From Chionis minor (lineage: Eukaryota > Chordata > Aves > Charadriiformes > Chionididae): a DNA stretch of 64,000 bases. Shown here one piece after another: positions 50,101 through 61,300 of this stretch (its first letter is position 1; each line of letters opens with the position of its first letter). The translations under genes and the position numbers were made by a program. The stretch covers positions 761,894-825,893 of the forward strand of contig VZSF01002028.1 of the NCBI GenBank assembly GCA_013398295.1, given 5' to 3'. A model generated the notes under the pieces. The model saw only the letters and a program-made list of their open reading frames with translations, was not told the origin of the DNA and searched no databases.

Positions 50101-53100
50101 CTTGATGTCCCTGTGCAGCAGCACAAGCTCCCTGCTCCCTTCTACTGACCCGGCCTGAGAGCTCGGGGAATACGGGGGGAATGGAGAGTGCAAATATGAG
50201 GACTAAGAGATAATGAAGTGAGGGCACTGAAGACCTGAAAGTGTATCTATCTCTTAAGGGTAATTCCCACCTATCTTGCACTGAAAAGGTGTGAAAAGTG
50301 ACAGTGCTACCATGATTCAGGGCTTAACACTCTACAGGAGCTATTTAAGGCCATGGTTTTATTTTACATCCGATCTGGTCTAATGGCGCAACGTCCCTCA
50401 AAGGAGCTGGCGCACCCTCTGTCCCAGGCAGCATGTTCCTGCCCTGGCACAGAGTTTAACGACCGGCAACCGCAGAACGAGCTGGGGAGTAACTTGGTTT
50501 GGATGGGTGGGTTTGGGAGGCGGCTCTGTGAAAGGCAACTTCCCAGCCCTGTCCTGTGTTTACAGCAAATTGACACATGCAGCTCCTGCGCTCCAAGTGG
50601 AGAATTGGTATTGATATTACAACTAGAAACACTCTTTTCCTTAGTTTCATTGTGCCTGAACTGAAAGAGTTGTGTGACTGCACCTGTAGCGTTCCAGGGA
50701 CTTGGTGCGGGCTGCTCATTTCCCTTCCGTCGGGGGATGAGGTAGGAGCGTACCCGTGCCGTGTGTTCCCGGAGCCCTGGATGCTTTTGTTACAGCTGCA
50801 CATCACCAGATTTGTTCCACCTGGGTCAGCCAGATGCCCCACTGCTCTGAGAGAAGAAAGTCCTTCCAGTTCTCCGTGTGCTGGCTTGCACGGTTACAGG
50901 CAAGATGCATCCTGCCCGAGGAGGAGCGCGTCTGACGCAGGCTGAGGTCTGGCCGTGCGAAGCAGCGCTTTATTTGCCGGCAGGGGACAAAACCCCACTG
51001 CTCTAAAGGGAAATGACACAGGCTACAGAGGTGCCGCTACTGATGTATTTTTCCATCGTAAATTGCTGAGAACTTCTGCAGTGAAGCTGGCTGATGAGTT
51101 TCCTCTCTAACACGTGGTGGTTTTTAGAAGGCTTGATGACTACGCACTGAAAGGTCGAGCGAGCTTTATTAGAGACGGACAAAAGAAACTGTGAAGATAT
51201 GCGTGAGTTGACCTGTAATCACAGATCACACGTATCTAAGCTAAAGCAACAGCCTTAGACATTCACAGCCCTTTTTTTAAGTTGTGCAGCTAGGCACAGA
51301 TTATTAATTAGGCAAAGAATATTTGTTGGATTTTAAATGTCCAGTGTATTAAAAGACAAAAGTAACAGCTGTTCTTTTGGCAGCTTTTATGAAGCGGTTG
51401 CTAGTGTAGGGCTGAGCCAGAGGTGCTTATTCTCTCCTGTGTCTGTTTGAGTCTGAGCAGTTAAATGATAAATCCTTTCTTCAGAGCTTTGTTGAAATGT
51501 GTTGAAAGCAACCCTGGGCATTTCGTACCTGTGCACAGATCGGGCACCAGCGCTTGCATTGCCCCTCTGCAGGTAAAGAGATGAAACGAGCTTTGTCTCT
51601 TTTTCTTTTGCAGTACCAGCCATCCGGAAACATACGTTTTTCTAATCTGTGATGTTCTGCAAGTGTTGATACCACTTGCATTGCTACTGCCTGCTGTCCA
51701 CAGCCCACACTAACGCAAACGACAGTCCCGAGCCTCGGTGCTTCCGCACTCAGTGAGGCCCACGTCTGGTCGCCGCCTTTGCTGGAATCCGCTGTAGCGT
51801 GTGCGCTGGGAAAAACTCCTTCAGTGGTGCCTGCCTCCTGCAGGAACCACACACAGCTATAGCACTGGTGGCGTGAAAGCAGCAGATCCCACAGAAATCC
51901 ATCCGAAAACGGCAGCTTTGAACTTTCTCTCGTGTCTGTAACAGAAGGCCGGGCAGCCCAGCCCCTTCTCTATGTCCTCGGAGTCCTCGGCGCAGGACAG
52001 GAGCGAGGTGGGTGTGTGTAGTTTACGGAGGGACCGCCGGTGTCACGTTGTGCAGTGGTAAGTTGTGATAACGCTTGTGGAAGCGAATGCTCTGTGTGCA
52101 TGGGGGTAGCGAGTCTGCTTCTCAGGACTCCCTCCTTGAGAGCCAGACCCTCCCCCTAGGTGCACCACAGCCCCAATTCCCTGGCAAGGCATGCCACGGG
52201 CTGTAAATGCTCAACTTGCAGAGGTGCAAAAAAAAGAAGTGGGCTGAAAATGAGTTAGCAGGGGAAGGAAGTGGGGTAGGGCGTGCACGCGAGTTCCTAA
52301 CAGTGTGCGAAGATGGGCATCCTACAGAAGGTACGGCTTCCCAGCGCGATGGATGATTGACGTTAGTAGCTGTTGGTGTGTTTACTAATTCAGAAGCTAA
52401 ATTTTCACCTCGCAAGACCTATTGCCATAATTTTCTATGGAAAAAAAATGAGATTTTTCTCTTGCTTTCATCTCCATAATCTCTCTGTTCCCCGGCACTT
52501 GTTCCTCGTGCTGCTCAGATGTTCATGACTCTTTGTGTTTCTCCCAATTATCAGGTGCAGGATGTCAGTCCAAGAATCTCAGCGTTACTAAGACTCTCTG
52601 TCGTAACTGGAGTGGCAGAGAAAATCAAGCAAGGCAATGCAGTGAGCTCAGAAGAGAGAGAAGTACAAAATCAGCACGGAGTCACCTAATTGCTGGAGGT
52701 GAAGACTTGTTTTTAATGAAAGATGAAAGGAGTCCTTAATTCCCTTCACAAAGATAAGGAGCCCTCCCAGTTTGTTGTACACTGGGTTTTTAATGCACAA
52801 GCATCCTGTGTATAAACAAGACTTTGGACTGCAAATAGGCTAATGATATAAACATAACAATGTCACCATCACCCCAGCTGATATAAAAAGAAAAAAATGT
52901 CCCATTAAAAATTAATAGGTCTGGGAGTCAAGAGACCTCAGTAATAAGCAGTGGAGTTTTCCTTCTGTAACAAGTCATTTTCTCAATTTGCTGGTATTTC
53001 AATAATTCCGTGGAGTCTTCTGAACTGCACAGCCTTGAAATCACCAGAATTCTAGTGTTGAATGGGAGGAGGATGTTTACCCAGCAACCTCCTGTCTCCT

Positions 53101-54398
53101 TTCCTGGAGCATGTCTGACCTATTGCCAACACATAATGCTAGTTTTGGAACTATAATCCCTTCACCAGACAGGACTGCTAGAACTCCACAAACAATCTGC
53201 CCTTCTTTAAAAGCAAATCCCCTCTCTCTCACTAACCCTTTCAATTGCAGAGAAAAATGCAGCGGCAGGAAAAGGCCTGATTTTTAATATCCTCTGTCTT
53301 TTGCCAGGTGTAAACCCTGCTCAGGTAAAATCAAGTTATCAGGAGCAGAGCTACTTTCTCCCAGTAACAGCTGCTGGTGCACCACCCCAGGGCTGTGTCG
53401 TACCTAAAGCTGCGCACAGAGCGAGAGGTAAGTGTGCTGGCTTCATTAGAAGGCATAAAGTAAATCTTCAACCTCAGCAGCAAGAAATTCAAACTACATC
53501 TCGCCCCGCTGCACTGCTGCAGGGATAATATTGGAGGAGGAGACTGCGGAAGTTCTTAGCCTGCATTAGATGCCGTAGCCTCCATTAGCCTAAAAATGAG
53601 TGTTGCATTCCTGTCTCCTACAGAGGCTACAGGAGGATAAAGGTTGATAAGCAACACCTCGGTGCCGGAAAGGAATACGGCCTCATTTGACCTACGTGTA
53701 AAAGTACTCTTCCCCTCCCCAGGTTTCAGAAAGCTCCGTAGCACACGGCAAGACATTGAAGTAAGTTGCAAGCTACAGTCTTCCCTGAGTTCTTAAAAAA
53801 AAAAAAAATTGGTAATGTTTTCTCAGTAAACAGTGTTGCCATTAGCACTATAGCTGCTGGTTTCTAATTGTTTACCAAAGCTAAGAGTAAACCTCTTTTC
53901 ATTGTGAAAAAGCTGCAGGTGTCAGTTTCTCTTACTAGTTCTTTAAGAATGGAGAGTAGGAGCAACTGAAAGATTCAGCAAAACTGAGCTGCTTCTGGCT
54001 TCAGTTAAAAACAAAGTCAGTTTTTTAGTGACTGCTGAGATCAAACAAGTATGTTATCTACAGAAGAAAGTTTGTAGTGTTAAGGATGATCAGCTTTTGC
54101 TTTCTTAAATGCAGCCTTCTGCTGTAAACCCCAAAACACAACAGGGAACTTGAGAACTCCGTTTTTAGAATGGAGATACGGACATGGTCAAAACAAGTGT
54201 CTCTTAAAACAACTCTTCATCAGTTTTAGCTACTCTGCCTCTAAAAGGAACAGGCAACAACTTGTTTTCAGACACTGTTTTGTTTTTTAGAAGTGCTTCC
54301 TCATGTAGGCATAGTCCTGGTGCTTTCTTAAAGGATGCAAGACTTAAAAAAAACAAACAATGCATTTCTTAATGTGGTCACTTTGAATAACAAATCAG

Positions 54399-54404
54399 TT
54401 TATT
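54399..54404 (-). terminator. BRAT1: Candidate BRAT1 poly(A) signal (AATAAA on - strand)
   Basis: TTTATT on the + strand, about 200 bp downstream of the BRAT1 stop codon on the gene strand. It gives a short 3' UTR, as expected for this gene. Confidence 0.6.
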
Positions 54405-54602
54405 GGAGTCTACACTATTTAACAAAAAAAATTCACTGGTATTAAAGCAAAGATTTTTTTTTAACAGCTAATGAAACAATCCTTTTCTCTGTTCAGCATA
54501 ACACTTTCTTGAGAGAGGATCACAAGACTAGTAGCAAAAAATTCTCCTCCTTAAGCAGAAGAAAACTGCTAAAACACTGCTCCCTCAGAGCAAAAGATGT
54601 TT

Positions 54603-55334
54603 TCAGTAACAGTCAGCTTCATTCTCCTCTATGGTCCCCACAGTAGCAAGGATGTCCTGTAAGAGAGACTGAGGGCTTTTCTCCACATGGTCACTACTTT
54701 TATTTAGCTCATCATGTAGCTCTTCTAAATCTATTGTACCCAAAGCTAGCATCATGCTCTCTGGATCTTCAAAATCCACCCCATTACCAGCACCTATGGG
54801 GAAGTTCTGGGCCAGAGAACCCTGCCTTAGTGTCCTTTGTAACCAGGCAATGCTCTGTCCTGCAGGTGACTCTTCAGTCCCTTGTGAATCCTTCAGGGTA
54901 CTAATTGGATAGAAATTACCTCTTAAGCCAAGCAGTATATCGCAGGCTCTCTGACCTACTGGTTTGTCACAGTCACACAAAGACCGAAACAAAAACCTGA
55001 ACAGTTTTGTTCGGCAAAATATCTGCAGGGACTTGTTCTGATGAGTGGAACTATAGACTGCAGATGAGACAGGAGCATACGAGCATTTAGGAAGGCCGAG
55101 TTGGCAAATTGTCTGACTACAGAAAACTTCAACCAGTTCCAAACCACCAAGTCTGACTTCCCAGTCCAAGTCGTGCTCCACAGTTTGGATCACTCTAGAG
55201 ACAAACTGCTCTGTATCTTCCAGCTGACCTGTGCAGCCTTGTCTCAGCCACTTGGTGAAGATGCTGATTACAGCCCTCCTAGGAAAGCCCTCTGGGTCTG
55301 TTGACAAGATTTCTTGTAGCTTTGCTACAGTGCT
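54603..55334 (-). CDS. BRAT1: BRAT1 coding exon 13 (terminal)
   Basis: Acceptor tttacatttag. It encodes 243 residues beginning [20 protein letters not shown], with [20 protein letters not shown] and [20 protein letters not shown], and ends in the conserved [18 protein letters not shown] then NEADCY and stop. The last exon is by far the largest, as in human. Confidence 0.96.
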   Translation of the reverse strand, partial: STVAKLQEILSTDPEGFPRRAVISIFTKWLRQGCTGQLEDTEQFVSRVIQTVEHDLDWEVRLGGLELVEVFCSQTICQLGLPKCSYAPVSSAVYSSTHQNKSLQIFCRTKLFRFLFRSLCDCDKPVGQRACDILLGLRGNFYPISTLKDSQGTEESPAGQSIAWLQRTLRQGSLAQNFPIGAGNGVDFEDPESMMLALGTIDLEELHDELNKSSDHVEKSPQSLLQDILATVGTIEENEADCY

Positions 55335-58300
55335 CTAAATGTAAAAAGACAAAGAGAAAGCACAATGAGGGGAGGAACATGCAAAGAAACAAGAACAGCA
55401 GAAGTAAAAATCTAGTCTCTTCACTACTGATTGTGAAAGTTGCTTGCAGATAACTTGTGAAGAAAGTCAAAAGTAGTACAGCAGTAAACTGATGTGTAGT
55501 TCTGCTTGATTCTGCAGGGGGCTGCACAAAGTTGTCATACCTCTTTATTGTACTGATTCCCTGCGACAGGTGACTCTGGAGCAAAGTAAGTAATGAAGGC
55601 CAAGTGTCCCACAGCAGTCACAGCGCTCGCTCGCACGTAACTCTCTGGATCCTCAAGAAGATTTTCTGTAAGCCTCGGCACCTCTGAAGACAGGAGAGAC
55701 TGCCTGAACTCATCCTGGTCTGTAAACAAGACATCAATCCAAAGAAGTGAGGCTTTATTCTCCTGGATTATGAAGCTGTTTCCAATGCAAACAGTCCTTT
55801 GCGTCATACAAGGATGCCCACTGACTGCAGGGACAGCTGCCAGTGAGCTGAGCCGCTGCAGAGACCAGGCAGCTGCTCACAGGAGCACAGATGCTCTGTG
55901 TCAGGCTCTCCATTTTCCAGCAGCTCGGTGACTTTCAGTCAAGCCCTGCTAGACAGTGGAACTTGGAAAAATCCATTTACAGTTTTTCTAGCAGCAAGAA
56001 AAACTTTCTCCGGGCAAGCGGGGACATGGTTTCAGCCTCATCAAACTTATGCCTTTGCTTAAAGGAGCAAAAATGAGTCTTCCTTTCTTGCTGTCAAGGC
56101 ATATGGCAAAGAAAAAGAATGCAACTGCAGCACTGAGAGGGGCTTCAGGGTAAACTGCTGATGCAGGTGGGTGTGCTGGATACTTCCCTTGTGGCCTGGG
56201 GACAACAGCAGTCAACAACATCCCCCTCTCTTCCAACATCGCAGAGCTACCGTAGGAGAACTAACATTGCCCTAGTGCTACCTGCTGCAAAGCCTTAGCT
56301 ACCAGTAAACTGGAAAATCAGTAATTAATCCAAAGCACGCAAAGCAGCTCTAGGCTTTTGGCCTCCTAAATCCCAGCCTGCTGAGTGAAACTAGACAGAC
56401 TCCACTGCAGAGCAAACTGAAAAAAGGGAAAGCATTATTTGACATTAAGCATTGTCACCTGCTGTCACATACGTGTCTCAGTATATAAAACGGCCTCAAT
56501 ATCCCTCAGTTTAACTCGCCAAAACTGGCGTTAAGGAGCGCACAGAAATCTGAGTCCAACTTCATGTTCAACAAGTAAAGAGATTTATTAATCTTTTTGT
56601 CAGATTTTGATCATGATCTAAGAGTAAAAGTCTTGATGCTTCTTTCCTTACCCCTCCAGTTATAGGTCAGAGGATGCCTCAGAAGCCTGACTGACTCTCA
56701 TAACATTAAAATAAATGTCCCTCCAATGTGAACTGTTAACACTCTGTGCCTACCTCTCAAGCATTTAATCAGGACAGTTAGGAACTCCAGAGAAGAATCT
56801 CTTACTTCCCAGCAAGGACTGCACAAACGCTTCTGCAGCACCAGAAACACATCTGGAAAAGCAAGAATGGACATGAAAGGAAACAAGCTTTACTGAAGCC
56901 ATCACTGTACAACATCCATATCATTTTATCTGATGCAATCCCTCTTGCTGCTGCTGTGTGCTGTCCCAGAGTTCTTCACAGCACTATTTGGGCAGCTAAA
57001 TGGAAATTCAACGTAATTGTGAACAAATGAATCCCAAGTGCTTTCAGGAGGAAAGGCAGGCAAGAGTAGGTTTCATATATGCCACAAGCTGCTGTTTGCC
57101 CCAACCTGAATCACTTTGTTACCTTCCAAAATCTTCTCAGTTTGTTGCCACTGACTGTTGGAGCAGGACAGTTCATGCAAGCGCACAAGCCACTTGGATG
57201 TAGCCTGGAATGTTTTCTTTAGAACCTGAAGCAACATAAAGCAGATTGACTTTAGTACAGGAGGAGGCATTGTTGCATTTATGCTAGATAAAATTTGGTT
57301 TAGCCTCAAAGTTACAAAGAAATTCTCAGAGTAAACAAGTACATGTGCTTCCTTACTAAGGTGTAAGCCACAAATAAATGCTGCTTATATAATGTTTCTA
57401 ACACACACACATAGAAAATGCCTGTTCTCAGCTTAGTGCTAGTACCTCCAGCTTTTAATTTGCAGTTGTCACTTAAAAAAAAACCCAACAAAAAACCCCA
57501 CAAACAAAGCAAGAAAACAAAACTCCTTAATGCAAAGAATTCAATACTTCAGGGCCATGTCAAGTTGATTATGGTGGTGCTACTCTTAGATGTGATGGCT
57601 CCTGTCTTTTCAAGAAGACTGAATGTATTGGCGAGTTACTCACTCATTAGAAATTTAGCTATTTCCTGTAAGTCACCCAGAACCAAGACAAGTCTCCTAC
57701 ATATTCTAATACAAACTCTGCTAAGAAATAATTGTCAGGCAGTTTCTCAGAACTACATCCCACGGAGGCAAGCTAATAGACTTGGATGTCTCCTTAGTTC
57801 TATACTCACGGTAGGGCTGGTGTTCGGGCTCTCCAGGTATGCCAGGAGAACATTAAAGAGACTTTCTATGAGCGTGTCACAGCCTGAAACGCAGAAAACA
57901 AAACTGAAGGACTAATACTGAGAGCAGGAGCAGCTGAATCACAATTCAACTGCTGAAACACGGAAAGACACAGGACTGTAAAACTGTTTTGGAGAAGAAA
58001 GCAAGTATAGTCCTCAGAGTAAAGGAGAAACATCCAGTTTCTCACAACCACTAAAACCTTTTCAATTACAGCGTTACCTGCCCTAGCTCATCAACACAAA
58101 GTAAGGTTAGCCAAAACAGGAGGAAGAATTGGAAAAAAATGACCAAGTTTCAGAAATGGAAGTGGTAGTCTACATTCAGAAAGAACAGTGAAGGGGAAGG
58201 AAAAATTCTGCAACTACAGAATAGTCAAGTATTTCCAAAATTAGAACTTAGAGTGCAAAGATTAACTCACCTTTTCGCTCTGAGAGGGCTGCTAGGACAT

Positions 58301-61300
58301 CAAGAGCTGATCTCTGTACTCTGAAGCAATTTATCAAGATTCGGCTTATCATGCTTCCCAGAGGAGAAGATGGATTCAGGAAGCCATTACAGAACTGTAA
58401 TATCGTCATGAGAGAGTGTAGCAAAGATGTATAAGGTAAATCCACTGGCAAATGAATCTAACGGGACAGGACAAAGAAAAAAAAGAGTTTCCAGCAACAG
58501 TCTCAAGCATGTATGCAGAGCCGGAGTTTTTGGTCAGGAGGCAGCAAAAAAATTGCAATTTATAGTGTGTTCTTAAGGTACCACAATGCCAATAACTACA
58601 AACATCTTCCTCTCTCCCAAGAACTATTGCACAGATGGAAGGAAATTCTTCTCGCTGCTTGGGAAAGCAGTTCAATTTATGCTTTTTCACTGAATCAGTA
58701 ATTGCAGTAGAAGTAAGGTACAGTAACAAAGCTTGTGAAGATGGATTTAAAATTAAGTGCAGTCCCTCTTTACAAGCCTCAGTATTCCTCTGGTTTCCTG
58801 TTTGGAGTCTACTGTGTTAGATCTCTTTAATGTATGGAAGTTTTCACTGTCAACTCCTCTCCAGTTAATTAGCTCTACTGCAAAAGTTTGCAACCTATCT
58901 TAACACTGTCTTTCAAGGACCAGTTTGATTCCCAGGCTTTTTTTCCTCTCTGTGAATGTTACCAGAGACAGCAGCTCCTCCAGACGAGCCAGGGTCTGAC
59001 ACAGGAGACTAGCACCAGATGACTTGGAGGACAGAAGACTTTCAACAGCGGCAGGATCGCTAACAGACTCATCCAGCAAACCTAGAGGACCAAAGGAGGG
59101 AAGAGAATGTCAACGAATACAAAGGACTGCCATCTTTAAAGTTAATCAAGATATGCAGGTGATGTAGTATGCTCTGGCAGGAGGGTTGGACCAGATGATC
59201 TCTAGACGTCCCTTCCAACCCTTAACATTCTGTGATTGAGCGTGATTCTGTGAATATCCCTTCAAATGCAACTGTCAGTAGGATACTGCGCTTCACCACA
59301 AACACTGCTACTGTCCTTGACTACTTCTACTCTTCCTCCTCCAGTTTTGTCTGCACCAGACACTTAAAATGCTGGCAAGCAGACTAGCCTCTAACTTTTC
59401 TATCACAACTGTACCTGCATATTCCAGAGGCTGGGAGGCTGCTCTCAAAATACAGTCCATTGGCTGAAGTAGAACAGTCAGTGCCTGAATCCTCACATCT
59501 TGTGGGCTTCAAGGAGGAAACAGCAGTTACCAAAACAAGAACACTTCAATTCCTTCCCAAATATCTGCCCTTCAATGCTGAGCAGAATAATGCTTTTCAT
59601 GCAGGCTTTTAAACAAGCCAGCAATGACAGAGCAATGAAAGTATTATCACAATTCAAGCTTTCTTCCAAGCTTCCCTGGCTAACTGAAAGCACTGGAGAA
59701 ATGGCTCTGGAATTTAGAAGCAGCCTTATCAAGCTATGCAGAGAGTGGGATTCTGTATAAGAAGGGGGTTTAGAGAGAAGCATTTCTTGTCATCAAAACG
59801 GTGGCCTTATATCTTAAGACAGAGGCATTACTTAGCCCGTAAATCAGTACCCATATGTGCTGTACTCATTTAACATCTGATGATTTCTTGATGCCTTTTC
59901 ACTACCTAAGGGGGAGTTACAGAGAAGATGCAGGCAGCAGACTTCTCAGGGGTGCACGACAAGACAAGAATCTTAAATTGCAACAGGGTAGATTCCAACC
60001 GGATATACAGAAAATACTTTTTTTCAGAGTGAAATGAAAGCAGTTAAGCACTGGAACAAGTTTCCTAGAGAACCCATGGAATAGCCATCCTTGGGGATAT
60101 TTGAAACTTGAATGGTGAAGGCCCTGAGCAACCTGATCTATCTTTGAAGTTAGCTCTGCACTGAGCAAGAGGTTGAATTAGATCACTTCTACGTGTTCCT
60201 TCTAACCTAAGCTGCTCTACAACTGTCTACGGAGTCTCCAGATGCACATTTCTGATGGACAGCAGTGAAAGCTCTTACACTAGTCACTGGGTTTGTGAAA
60301 GAGAAAAATTAACAGAGACTACTGGATTTGACAGGCAGTCAAACTATGTCCACTGTAAACAACTTTGGCAGTGTAAAGTTTAAGGACTTTGCTATTTCTT
60401 CCTGAAATTGGCTGGCTGTAGGTATGCAAGTGCATACACATAAACATGGTATTGGCTCCTTTCATTTCTCTCTCTTTGAAACTGTATTATTCTTACTATC
60501 AGTGTCTGAAGTTTATTACCTACTGGCACAGTTCTTGCTAACCAGTCTTATGTATTAAGGAATGTAGTGGGAAATGCAGCGAGGAAAAAAACCAGTTCTT
60601 GGAGAGACACCAGAGATATTACCATGGAAACATTCACAGAGTGCAAAAATTTCATTGCAGGAAGTCCTACCATTTGTAGAGCCTCAGAATTCCCACTGCC
60701 AAAGGACCCGCTTGGACTGGGGTTAAGTGTTCCAAAGCTGAAGTCACCAATGCCCAAAAACTGCCTTCAGTGTCACAAAACACAGGGGACCTGAGAAGAA
60801 AGAAGTGTAAGTAATATGTCCTATTAGATGGTGGAAAACAGACAGATCTCAGCACTGGATCCAAGGTCCCAGAAGATCTTTACCGTGCCATGTTAAGCAA
60901 AAGGTTCGCCAGCATGTGCCGTGCCTGAACAGTCTCTTCCGTCAAAAAGGATTCTATTTGCTTTGCTATTCCTAACCAAAGTACTTCAGTCCACGGAGCA
61001 CGACAACTGCCAAACAAGTTAGTCAACAGTTTTAATGATTGCTCGATGTGAGAGGCAGAGCTGGACTGAAGGGAATCTTCTATATGCTTTATAATCACTT
61101 GGGCACACGCTGGCCAGTCACAGTCCTGTGTACTGAGAGGTTTAGTTGTTTCAGACTCTACAGAGAGAATGAGCACGTGCACCAGAAGCCGACTGGCAGC
61201 TGAAGCCACAAACAGGCTGGGATCCCCTTGCAGAGCGAAGATGACATCTATGCCTCCTGTGTGAAAACAAAACAAGTCACTGGAGGGAAAAACAACAGCC

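Larger units (their letters stand above)
40550..54390. other. Gene-poor interval between AMZ1 and BRAT1
   Basis: About 13.8 kb in which I recognise no protein family. It contains AT-rich blocks near 41.33-41.68, 46.31-46.62 and 52.75-52.96 kb that look like candidate regulatory elements, a 22-bp exact duplication at 42037, homopolymer runs near 47.10, 47.73 and 48.89 kb, and small CpG-rich patches near 46.65-46.83 and 48.54-48.68 kb. Open frames up to about 190 codons occur but show no family resemblance. Confidence 0.6.
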
